From assembly GCA_018242585.1 (NCBI GenBank), contig JAFEBQ010000015.1, positions 1-64,000 of the forward strand: 64,000 bases of DNA, written 5' to 3'. The translations under genes were made by a program, and so were the position numbers. Positions 1 to 7,382 of the stretch are shown piece after piece. The stretch comes from Planctomycetota bacterium (GTDB lineage: Bacteria > Planctomycetota > Planctomycetia > Pirellulales > PNKZ01). Positions within the stretch are counted from its first letter, which is position 1. The number at the start of each line of letters is the position of its first letter. The notes beneath the pieces were generated by a model. It saw only the letters and a list, made by a program, of their open reading frames with translations. It searched no databases and was not told the origin of the DNA.

Positions 1-41
1 CCACAGGTTCCCGTGCCGTTCACTTGGGCGGGCGTGCTGAC

Positions 42-684
42 GTCGGCGAATTCGCCGTTCCAAAGGACACCGCGCACAGAAGCATCCGCACTCGCGCCCT
101 ACGCGGCGCGTTGCGTCGGCGAATTCGCCGACCCAATGATCAACCGACACTCCGGTGGCGAGGCGCATCACGAACTCGGGATAGAAGTCGGCGAATTCGC
201 CGACCCAATGATCAACCGACACGAACAGTTAGAGACATGCCGCGGTTGCGGCAGTTCAAGTCGGCGAATTCGCCGACCCAATGATCAACCGACACTGCCC
301 CAGTGTTTCCCACACCGCCAACCGCTCCAGCGTCGGCGAATTCGCCGACCCAATGATCAACCGACACCTATCTGGACGCGATGGAAGCGATGTTCGAGGT
401 CGAGTCGGCGAATTCGCCGACCCAATGATCAACCGACACTAATCACCGCATGGCTACCCCTCCCCGCCGACCCAATGATCAACCGACACACGAATCCGAC
501 CCTGTATTGTTTTTCGCCGACCCAATGATCAACCGACACTGTTCAGCAATCTCCATCTTGACCGAGCCATCAGGTCGGCGAATTCGCCGACCCAATGATC
601 AACCGACACACCACGTTATCGGATTGGTGCTGTTATGAGCGTCGCGACGTCGGCGAATTCGCCGACCCAATGATCAACCGACAC
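42..684. CRISPR. CRISPR array, 10 repeats of 36 nt and 9 spacers
   Basis: Repeats lie at 42-77, 115-150, 187-222, 260-295, 332-367, 404-439, about 465-489, about 513-539, 574-609 and 649-684. Complete repeats are 36 nt. The first 18 nt are a perfect palindrome (GTCGGCGAATTCGCCGAC); the second half can be read at 133-150. Full-length units have unrelated spacers of 34-39 nt. The repeat at 42-77 keeps the first 16 nt but matches only about 11 of the last 20. Such decay usually marks the leader-distal end, so transcription right to left is favoured; in that direction the hairpin directly abuts the following spacer. No cas gene is present, so the CRISPR type cannot be assigned. The array might continue left of the window edge. 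Confidence 0.95.
440..539. repeat. Two consecutive truncated CRISPR units of exactly 50 bp
   Basis: Units 440-489 and 490-539 are 50 bp each, against 70-75 bp for the others. In both, the first 9-11 nt of the repeat (the left half of the palindrome) are missing, while the remaining 25-27 nt (about 465-489 and 513-539) match the consensus exactly. The spacer parts are only about 25 and 23 nt and differ from each other, so this is not a simple duplication of one unit. Without the left half the repeat RNA cannot form its hairpin. Confidence 0.85.
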
Positions 685-731
685 CCATGAAGGCGGGGGC
701 GTCGGCCCTTGAAACGCCGAAGACGACGTGG

Positions 732-857
732 TCGGTTGCCCGGAATCGGTTGTCGATGATTTGCTGTGCGGCGGAACCTGCCCCGCCCGCCGCGGCAGCA
801 CCAATCGCTCCCTCGGCACTAACTCTCAATCATCGACAACCAATCACAGGCAACCGA
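732..857. repeat. 30-bp imperfect inverted repeat beside the CRISPR array
   Basis: Arms at 732-761 and 828-857 match at 26 of 30 positions, separated by 66 nt. The arms are built from GGTTGTCGATGATT-like phrases. The element fills most of the non-coding gap between the last CRISPR repeat (684) and the end of the thioredoxin-like gene (906). It could act as a hairpin terminator or be a small dispersed palindromic element. The remainder of 685-905 shows no gene and no A+T-rich stretch typical of a CRISPR leader. Confidence 0.7.
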
Positions 858-905
858 CGACACCGTCTCCTCTTGAAATGCGTTTTGGCTCGGCTCGCGG
901 TCGAA

Positions 906-1901
906 CTAGCGAATCGTGCCGCTGGCCGAGGTATAGCGATCGGGATTGGCGCGGAACTTGGCCAACGTGTCTGGGCTCTGAAACAAGTAAATCCGCTGCG
1001 AGTAGAACACCCCGCAAGCAATCGCGCCGGGAACTTGTTGCTGCTGGTCAATGGCCAAAACCGGGTCGTTGCCGGCCAGGGCCGGGCTGTAATGATCGGG
1101 CTGGGCCAAGAAGCGTTGCTGTTCGGCGGGACCGCTGAACAAGTACGTGCGCCCCTGGTGAATCGCGCCCCAGCGCGCGTCTCCAGGAACCCAGTTCTTG
1201 CGCTCGACGAGCGCCACCGGACAGTTTCCTTCCAACCCCAGCGGCGGCACGCCCGGCGGCAAGCCGACCGGACCCAAGGGCGCGGCAGGTGAGGCCGCGG
1301 CAGATTGATTTGATGTCGCAGCGGTTGGCGTCGCGGCGCCGTAGCCGGTTTGCATTGCTGCCGTGGCATGGGGAGTTGCGGCAGACGCGCTCGGCTGAGC
1401 GGGCGCGGCGGGCTGAGTTGTCGGCGCCGGAGGTTGCAACGGGCCGGCTGGCGTACCAGCCAGCAGGCCGGCGAGCGGGCCTTTGCTCTTGGCCCGCAGC
1501 GCGCCCTCGTAGATCGACGCGACATACCTCTCGGCGTTCTGCGGGCTTTGCACGCGCTCAACATATTTGCCGTACGAGGTCAGGATGACGTCGGCTGGAA
1601 TCGCCTTCACACCCCATTGCTGCGCCAGGTCGCGATGGGCGTCGAAATCGAGTTTCACGGCCACGAACGAGTTTTGCAGATCGCTGCCGAAGCCGGGCTT
1701 GTTGAAGACGTTTTGTTCAAGCTGCTTGCACGGCTTGCACCAGACAGCGCCGAAGTGAACGATGACCATCTTGTTGGACTGCACTGCTTTTTGCAGCGCG
1801 GTGTTCAGATCGGTTTCCCAGGTCAGGCCTTGGGCCCGGGCGGTGCCGGCGCAGGCGAGCGCGAGGATCAACGCGCTGCAGGTTTTCATGACCGATGACA
1901 T
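906..1901 (-). CDS. Exported thioredoxin-fold protein with two degenerate YHS-like repeats
   Basis: Predicted 331 aa. A signal peptide ends around ALACAGTARA-Q (residue 23). A thioredoxin fold follows, with the redox motif C55-K-P-C58 (AVWCKPCKQ) and a later AIPADV cis-proline region. A long Pro/Ala/Gln-rich linker leads to two related C-terminal repeats (NCPVALVE... and NDPVLAID...), each with a G/SQR-x-YLF core and ending in dPDxYxxA. These resemble YHS domains, but the Cys of the usual DPVCGM motif is absent. It probably acts in the periplasm in thiol-disulfide exchange or in binding a partner through the YHS-like units; substrate unknown. The start at 1901 has a weak GGA; the frame stays open to an ATG at 1934, and an ATG at 1889 is also possible. 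Confidence 0.8.
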   Translation of the reverse strand: MSSVMKTCSALILALACAGTARAQGLTWETDLNTALQKAVQSNKMVIVHFGAVWCKPCKQLEQNVFNKPGFGSDLQNSFVAVKLDFDAHRDLAQQWGVKAIPADVILTSYGKYVERVQSPQNAERYVASIYEGALRAKSKGPLAGLLAGTPAGPLQPPAPTTQPAAPAQPSASAATPHATAAMQTGYGAATPTAATSNQSAAASPAAPLGPVGLPPGVPPLGLEGNCPVALVERKNWVPGDARWGAIHQGRTYLFSGPAEQQRFLAQPDHYSPALAGNDPVLAIDQQQQVPGAIACGVFYSQRIYLFQSPDTLAKFRANPDRYTSASGTIR

Positions 1902-2085
1902 GGCAGTCGGTTCCGGGCTGAAACGAACGCTCATCGCTCGACGCTGTTGCTCCTATATCGGTCGTAGGGGTGGTGACGGTTGCGTAAAATTTGCGGTTCC
2001 TGGCTGCTGGCATGGCGGCCCAAGTGTCCGAGGCGAGGTTGCCCCAAGAGCACGGCAGCGCGACCTAAGTCCTTAAATAGTTGGC

Positions 2086-2113
2086 TTGACAAGGGCTAAT
2101 GGCCGGTTAAGAT
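2086..2113 (+). promoter_or_regulatory. Sigma-70-like promoter upstream of rho leader
   Basis: TTGACA at 2086-2091, a 16-nt spacer and TAAGAT at 2108-2113 (4 of 6 to TATAAT). Transcription would begin near 2120, giving a leader of about 0.9 kb before rho or a separate small RNA ending at one of the hairpins downstream. Confidence 0.5.
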
Positions 2114-2230
2114 TGACCAGCGTTACACGAGTTAATGCCTGCAGAAGGCACTCTCGGCCCGTGGTGGCCCCGAATTGCGGCTGGAAAAGCCAGCAGCGGT
2201 GCCAAGCCCGCGGGCCACTGGTTCAGCAAG

Positions 2231-2251
2231 CGTTTGGCCCCCAAGCGTTTT
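2231..2251 (+). terminator. Terminator-like hairpin in the rho leader
   Basis: CGTTTGG (2231-2237), loop CCC, CCAAGCG (2241-2247) followed by TTTT (2248-2251). A 7-bp stem with one G-T pair and a short U-run makes it a weak intrinsic terminator. With the promoter at 2086 it would end an RNA of about 130 nt. Confidence 0.35.
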
Positions 2252-2815
2252 AGCGTGGACTCCCGCAGGGTAGCGATCGGCGGATCAGGTTTGATTCGCA
2301 CACGGTCAGTTGCGGACGATACAGCGAGTTTTTCGCCATCGTGAGCTTTCGCGTCCCTGTTGGATGGGCTGGCCCCACACGTATTTTGCCTTTGGCGTTT
2401 CGCTAGCGGTGGACCCAGGACGGGTCATCACGCTAGTGCCCCTCCACAAGGCCGGCCAAGGTCCACACGCTTACTCGCCAAATGGTGTGTTTGGCCACAG
2501 GTTTTTTGGGGCATTCCGAGCAATCGGAGATGCGTCCACGGCAAGTTCGCATGGCAGGTATTGCCTGAGCGTTTCCGCTCGTCACGGCGTCATGGTGTGC
2601 GCGGTGCGAGTTGGTTCGCGGTAGGTCTCGGGTGCGACGAATTGGCATCCCGAGGTTCCCCAGGCATTCCGCCGCAAGTAAGCCGTGGTGTTGAAGCCAC
2701 GATCGATCGGCGCAGCGCCCGATGAACTGGCGCGAGCGCACGACCGTTGTGGGTCGTAAGTGATGCAATGTTCGCGCGGCACAAATGTGCGCCACGCGCA
2801 TTCCTGTTGGTTTCT

Positions 2816-2839
2816 GTCGCCTTAGCGACGGGTTTTTTT
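2816..2839 (+). terminator. Intrinsic terminator inside the rho leader
   Basis: GTCGC (2816-2820), loop CTTA, GCGAC (2825-2829), GGG, then seven T (2833-2839). It is a compact intrinsic terminator about 180 nt before the rho start codon. It could end a separate transcript, or act as an attenuator of rho. Confidence 0.6.
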
Positions 2840-3018
2840 CCGCCGCCGGCGCGCTGGTTGCCACTTTATGGCCAGCCCGCGTCCGTCGGTGTCGTCGAGT
2901 GCCGGATGATGCAATTGTCGAGCGAAGTCGACTCAGCGCGTGCGGGCCTTCGCGGGCCCAAGCTGGGCAGCCATCGACAGTCCCACGCCGGACTCTCTGT
3001 AGCAGGTAAGAAGTTGAT

Positions 3019-4350
3019 ATGACCAAGAAGAAGCGGGGACGCGGCCGTGGCCGCGGTCCGGGTGGTGGCGGCGGGGGTGGTGGTGGTTTTCATCACGGCG
3101 GCGGTCGGCCTCGACATCATCGCCGACATTTCGGTCAGGGCGGCGGAGGCGTGGGGGGCGGGATGCCACGCGGCGAAGGATACAACCCTTCGTATGAGCC
3201 CGAGACCACCGAAAATGGCGAACCGGTGCCGCTGATGCCCGTGGCCGGTGTGCTGGAATTGCACCCCAATGGCTATGGCTTTCTCCGCGACCCCAAAACG
3301 AACTACTCGCGCGAGCGTACCGACCCGTTCGTGCCGGGTACGATGATCGAGCGTTATGCCCTGCGCGAGGGCGTGCTGGTCAACGGCATGGCCGCCCATA
3401 CTCGCAAGCAGGAAGGTCCGCGCTTGCGCGAGATCACCGACGTCGACGGAATCAAGCCGGAAGAATATCCAAACATCAAAGGCTTCGACACGCGGACGCC
3501 GATCAATCCCGAATCGTGGCTGCAGTTGGAGATTGGCGCGACGCCGCTGAGCCCGCGCGTGATGGACCTGCTGACGCCGCTGGGCCGCGGGCAACGCGCG
3601 TTGATCGTGGCTCCGCCGCGCTCGGGCAAGACCGTGTTGCTCCAGCAGATCAGCCAGTCGATCTCGAAGAACTATCCCGAGGTCAAGCTGTTCGTGATGT
3701 TGATCGACGAACGGCCCGAAGAAGTCACCGACATGCAGCGGAGCGTCAATGGCGAAGTCATTGCCAGCAGCCTCGACCGCGATGTCGAAAACCACGTCCG
3801 CATTTCGCAACTGGTCGTCGAACGCTGCAAGCGGCTGGTCGAGCTGGGGCACGACGTGTTCTTGCTGATGGATTCGATCACCCGCATGGCTCGCGCCTTT
3901 AACAAGTGGGTCGGCAACAACGGCGCCACCATGAGCGGCGGCGTCAACATCAAGGCCCTCGACATCCCCAAGAAGCTGTTCGCCACGGCCCGCGCCTTTG
4001 AAGAAGGGGGCTCATTGACCGTCGTGGCCACCGCTCTGATCGACACGGGCAGCCGCATGGACGAGCTGATCTTCCAGGAGTTCAAGGGGACCGGCAACAT
4101 GGAACTGGTGCTCGATCGCAAGCTGGCTGACCGTCGTGTCTGGCCGGCGATCGACATCAGCCAGTCGGGCACGCGCCGCGAAGAGAAGCTGCTCGATCCG
4201 GATACCTTGCACGCCGTGACGATGTTGCGGCGGACCTTGTCGTCGATGCACCATGTCGACGCCATGGAACAGCTCACCAAGCAATTGGGCCGCTTCAAGG
4301 CCAATAAAGAGTTCATCAAGCTGATCGCCAGCTCGCGCTCGGACGATTGA
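3019..4350 (+). CDS. rho: Transcription termination factor Rho
   Basis: 443 aa. Hexameric RNA-dependent ATPase that ends transcription of untranslated RNA in the cytoplasm. Residues 1-53 form a Gly/Arg/His-rich low-complexity extension absent from E. coli Rho and probably an extra RNA-binding tail. An OB-fold RNA-binding domain follows (about 75-145, GVLELHPNGYGFLR). The RecA-like ATPase has Walker A APPRSGKT at 198-205, a Walker B-like VFLLMDSITRMARAFN and an R-loop region MSGGVNIKALDIPK. AGCAGGTAAGAAG just upstream supplies a ribosome-binding site. It stands alone, with its own long leader and a strong terminator downstream. Confidence 0.97.
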   Translation: MTKKKRGRGRGRGPGGGGGGGGGFHHGGGRPRHHRRHFGQGGGGVGGGMPRGEGYNPSYEPETTENGEPVPLMPVAGVLELHPNGYGFLRDPKTNYSRERTDPFVPGTMIERYALREGVLVNGMAAHTRKQEGPRLREITDVDGIKPEEYPNIKGFDTRTPINPESWLQLEIGATPLSPRVMDLLTPLGRGQRALIVAPPRSGKTVLLQQISQSISKNYPEVKLFVMLIDERPEEVTDMQRSVNGEVIASSLDRDVENHVRISQLVVERCKRLVELGHDVFLLMDSITRMARAFNKWVGNNGATMSGGVNIKALDIPKKLFATARAFEEGGSLTVVATALIDTGSRMDELIFQEFKGTGNMELVLDRKLADRRVWPAIDISQSGTRREEKLLDPDTLHAVTMLRRTLSSMHHVDAMEQLTKQLGRFKANKEFIKLIASSRSDD

Positions 4351-4406
4351 TCGCATCGGCGATGTCGTATTGAGCGTTGTGAGTTGCAATCACTTGAACA
4401 GACAAT

Positions 4407-4442
4407 GCCCCCGGCGAGCGTTCGCCGGGGGCGTCTTTTTTT
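4407..4442 (+). terminator. Strong intrinsic terminator after rho
   Basis: A perfect 11-bp stem, GCCCCCGGCGA (4407-4417) with TCGCCGGGGGC (4422-4432), a GCGT loop and seven T at 4436-4442. It separates rho from hrpB, whose start lies only 34 nt beyond. Confidence 0.9.
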
Positions 4443-4475
4443 CGGCGGCGGCTCTTTCCAGTAACGATCCTGCGC

Positions 4476-7007
4476 ATGGCGCTCGCTCCGCTGCCCATCG
4501 ACGAAGTGCTGCCGCAATTGATCGCGGCTCTGCGCGAGCGTCCGGCAGTGGTCCTTTGCGCGCCGACGGGCGCGGGCAAGACGACCCGCGTGCCGACCGC
4601 ACTTTGGCAGGCCGGGCTCGCTGGCCAAGGGCGCGTGGTGATGCTCGAACCGCGCCGGCTGGCGGCGCGCGCCGCGGCCACGCGGATGGCGACCGAAACG
4701 GGTTTGCAACTGGGCCGCGAGATCGGTTACCAGGTCCGTTTCGAGAATCGCTCATCGGCCGCCACCCGCGTGCTGGTGGCCACCGAGGGGATCGTGCTGC
4801 GCCAGGTCCAGGAAGACCCGCTGCTGCAACACGTCGGCGTGGTGATCTTCGACGAGTTCCACGAACGGAATCTGAACAGCGACCTGGCGCTGGCGATGAT
4901 TCGCCGCGTGCAGCAGGAAGTCCGCCCCGATCTCAAGATTCTGGTCATGTCGGCCACGTTGGCCGCCGAACCGGTCGCCCGCTGGCTGGGTGCCGAGGTG
5001 ATCGAAAGCCGCGGCCGCTTGTACCCCGTCGAGGTCGAATACACTCGGCACGAGCCGCAGGGGGATCTCGAAGACCTCGTCGCCGCGGGCGTGGGACGTG
5101 CGCTCGATGCAACGACGGGTGATGTATTGGCGTTTTTGCCTGGCGTCGGCGAGATTCGTCGCACGGGCGAGCGCTTGAATGGCGTCGCCGGTAAATATGA
5201 CTTCGACACGCTCGAATTGTTCGGCGATATGCCCCTTGAAGCGCAGCAACGCGTCTTGCAGCCCGGCGAGCGTCGGCGCGTGATCCTGGCCACTAATGTC
5301 GCCGAAACGTCGGTCACCGTGGTCGGCGTGACGGCCGTGGTCGACAGTGGTTACGCCCGAGTGCTGCGCCACGATCCGACGCTCGACATGAATCGGCTGC
5401 AACTCGAACGGATTTCGCAATCGTCGGCCGCCCAGCGCACCGGTCGCGCGGGTCGCACGGCGCCGGGGCGTAGTTACCGACTGTGGACCGAGCGCCAGCA
5501 ACAGGCTCTGGCGGCCGAGACGCCACCGGAAATCGAACGTGTCGACCTGGCCGGGGCGGCCCTCGAATTGCTCTGCTGGGGCGAGCGGGACTTGCAGACG
5601 TTCCCCTGGTACGAGCGGCCGCGCCCCGAATCGCTTGCCCGTGCGCTGGAGCTGTTAGAGCGCTTGGGGGCCACCGCCGATGGCGTGCCGACGGAACTGG
5701 GGCAGGCGATGGTGCGGCTGCCGGTCCATCCGCGCCTGGCCCGACTGTTGATCGACGGCCACCGGCACGGACACCCCGAGATCGCCGCCCGGGCAGCCGC
5801 GTTGCTTTCCGATCGTGACCCTTTTTTGCGCACTCGCGAGGCGGCCAGTCACGCCTCGGATTGCGATTTAACCGATCGGATCGCGGCCCTCGACGCCTTT
5901 GAACGCTCGGGCGCGCTGCAGCACGCCGCCGGCCGGCTCGATCGGGGGGGCGCGCGGAGCGCCCTGCAAGTGGCCGAACAGCTTGTTCGCAACGTCGGCG
6001 AATTGTTTGGCCGGCCGCAGCGGCCTGACCTTGACGCCGACGAGGCGCTGCGCCACGCGCTGTTGACGGCCTTTGCCGATCGGGTGGCGCGCCGCCGTGA
6101 GCCGGGTAGTCCTCGCGCCGTGATGGTTGGTGGCCGCGGCGTGCGACTCGATCGGTCGAGCGCCGTGACCCGGGCCGATATGTTCGTTTGCGTCGAACTA
6201 CAGGAACTCGGTCAGAGCGAAAGCGTCGTGCGTCTGGCCTCGGCCATTGAGCCCGACTGGCTACCGGCCGAGATGCTGTCGACACGAACCGTGGCCCGCT
6301 TCGATCGCGAGCGGCAAACGGTCGTGGCCTTCAAGCAGACCTGCTATGGCGACCTGGTGATTCGAGAAACGCCCACGGCGGTCAGCGATGCTGTCGACTC
6401 GTCGCAGCTCCTGGCGGCCGAGGCCGGCGAACGATTCGATCAACTGCTCGAAAACGACGACGCGGCCCGGCAATTCATCGCTCGCGTGAATAGCTTACGA
6501 ACCTGGATACCCGAGTTGGAAATCGCCGAGATCACTGGCGATTGGCTGCGCCAGGAAGTGTTGCCGCGCTGGTGTGAAGGAAAGCGTTCGCTCGACGAGT
6601 TGCGGCGCAGCTCGATGTTGCCGTTCATTCAAGCGACGCTCGATCGTGGCGCGCGGCCGGTGAATCTCGATCGGGACGCGCCGACGCACATTGCCGTGCC
6701 CAGCGGCAGCCGCATTGCCCTGCAGTACGAGGTGGGCAAGCCGCCGCTGTTGGCCGTGAGGATTCAAGAAGTCTTCGGTCTGCGCGAGACGCCCCGGGTG
6801 GCCGCCGGCCGCGTGCCGGTGCTGCTCCACCTGCTGGGACCAAACCTGCGCGTCGAGCAGATCACGAACGATCTGGCCAGCTTTTGGGCCAACACTTACC
6901 CGCAGGTGCGCAAGGAGTTGAAGCGGCGCTACCCCAAACACGCTTGGCCCGATGACCCTTACACCGCCCAAGCCGAACGCCGCCCACAAAGAAAGCCGCG
7001 CCGTTAG
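4476..7007 (+). CDS. hrpB: ATP-dependent RNA helicase HrpB
   Basis: 843 aa, the usual HrpB length. DEAH-type superfamily 2 helicase: Walker A APTGAGKTT at 29-37, DEFH (motif II) at 126-129, SAT (motif III, VMSATLA), and a C-terminal helicase half with ATNVAETSVT and QRTGRAGR (motif VI). The HA2-like region and HrpB-type C-terminal domain follow, ending in a basic tail RPQRKPRR. HrpB homologues are putative helicases whose RNA substrate is not well defined; some bacteria use the paralogue HrpA in mRNA processing. It lies immediately downstream of the rho terminator and needs its own promoter. Confidence 0.93.
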   Translation: MALAPLPIDEVLPQLIAALRERPAVVLCAPTGAGKTTRVPTALWQAGLAGQGRVVMLEPRRLAARAAATRMATETGLQLGREIGYQVRFENRSSAATRVLVATEGIVLRQVQEDPLLQHVGVVIFDEFHERNLNSDLALAMIRRVQQEVRPDLKILVMSATLAAEPVARWLGAEVIESRGRLYPVEVEYTRHEPQGDLEDLVAAGVGRALDATTGDVLAFLPGVGEIRRTGERLNGVAGKYDFDTLELFGDMPLEAQQRVLQPGERRRVILATNVAETSVTVVGVTAVVDSGYARVLRHDPTLDMNRLQLERISQSSAAQRTGRAGRTAPGRSYRLWTERQQQALAAETPPEIERVDLAGAALELLCWGERDLQTFPWYERPRPESLARALELLERLGATADGVPTELGQAMVRLPVHPRLARLLIDGHRHGHPEIAARAAALLSDRDPFLRTREAASHASDCDLTDRIAALDAFERSGALQHAAGRLDRGGARSALQVAEQLVRNVGELFGRPQRPDLDADEALRHALLTAFADRVARRREPGSPRAVMVGGRGVRLDRSSAVTRADMFVCVELQELGQSESVVRLASAIEPDWLPAEMLSTRTVARFDRERQTVVAFKQTCYGDLVIRETPTAVSDAVDSSQLLAAEAGERFDQLLENDDAARQFIARVNSLRTWIPELEIAEITGDWLRQEVLPRWCEGKRSLDELRRSSMLPFIQATLDRGARPVNLDRDAPTHIAVPSGSRIALQYEVGKPPLLAVRIQEVFGLRETPRVAAGRVPVLLHLLGPNLRVEQITNDLASFWANTYPQVRKELKRRYPKHAWPDDPYTAQAERRPQRKPRR

Positions 7008-7056
7008 AGCCGTCGAACGCCAACAGCGCCAAGTCCATCACCGAGCACGAAGCAAC

Positions 7057-7098
7057 CCTTCTCCCCCGGGGAGAAGGTGGCCGATAGGCCGGATGAGG
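7057..7098. repeat. Dispersed palindromic element (CCTTCTCCC / GGCC type)
   Basis: CCTTCTCCCC (7057-7066) pairs with GGGGAGAAGG (7068-7077), followed by a GGCCGATAGGCC palindrome and GGATGAGGGT. The layout matches the element at 33640-33691 (a CCCTCTCCC hairpin, a second hairpin, then GGGTGAGGGT), so this is a repeated intergenic family, here just downstream of hrpB. Confidence 0.6.
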
Positions 7099-7144
7099 GT
7101 CCACTCGCCATCGGCAAAGAGTTTGCCAAAGCGCGATTCACAAG

Positions 7145-7167
7145 GCCCCCGGTCATTGACCGGGGGC
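7145..7167. terminator. GCCCCCGG palindrome, probable bidirectional terminator
   Basis: GCCCCCGGTCA (7145-7155) pairs perfectly with TGACCGGGGGC (7157-7167) and is followed by TAA. A near-identical palindrome sits at 20489-20517 between convergent genes. It lies between hrpB (plus) and a minus-strand small ORF, where a two-way terminator is expected, but it has no T-run. Confidence 0.5.
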
Positions 7168-7187
7168 TAATGGCGTGTACCGCGGTG

Positions 7188-7277
7188 CTATTGCCCAAGC
7201 GTCATTCGCGCCGTCACGCCGACCGCCAAGATCACCAACACCGTAATCACCAGCACACCCAATAACGCCGACGCCAT
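7188..7277 (-). CDS. Putative 29-residue membrane peptide
   Basis: The frame encodes M-ASALLGVLVITVLVILAVG-VTARMTLGQ: one hydrophobic span and a short polar tail. AGAGG (minus strand, 7291-7287) stands 9 nt before the ATG at 7277, good spacing; an ATG at 7286 would be too close. It lies downstream of the Cys/Met enzyme gene on the same strand, in a 375-nt gap (7008-7382) with no other gene. It would be a single-pass inner-membrane peptide of unknown role. A chance ORF cannot be excluded, though the ribosome-binding site and hydrophobic span together argue for translation. Confidence 0.45.
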   Translation of the reverse strand: MASALLGVLVITVLVILAVGVTARMTLGQ

Positions 7278-7382
7278 TGTTCGCATCCTCTGATGGATTC
7301 CAAAATCTGCCCGATCACGAGTTCAATAATATAAGCCGCAATCGACGCTAAGGGAATTGCGTCGTTTCGCGGACAATCGGGC

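Larger units (their letters stand above)
1902..3018 (+). other. Long non-coding region, probable rho leader
   Basis: About 1.1 kb separates the thioredoxin-like gene from rho. Open frames exist on both strands (for example 2433-3026 minus), but their translations are rich in Arg/His/Cys without domain-like patterning and show no sensible ribosome-binding site, so none is called. The region holds a promoter-like site (2086-2113) and terminator-like hairpins at 2231-2251 and 2816-2839, listed separately. It may contain one or more untranslated RNAs and/or a regulatory leader of rho. No known riboswitch or RNA family was recognised. Confidence 0.5.

Noticed and set aside
13-638. Three overlapping ORFs (13-528, 24-284, 450-638) across the CRISPR array
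   Set aside because: Their peptides are just translated repeats (RRIRRPNDQPT, GEFADPMINRH); the DNA is clearly a CRISPR array.
2214-2220. GCCACTG, a motif found in cobalamin riboswitches
   Set aside because: None of the other conserved cobalamin riboswitch elements is present around it and the downstream gene is rho.
2433-3026. 197-codon minus-strand ORF in the rho leader
   Set aside because: Arg/His/Cys-rich, no domain-like pattern, no ribosome-binding site, overlaps the start of rho.
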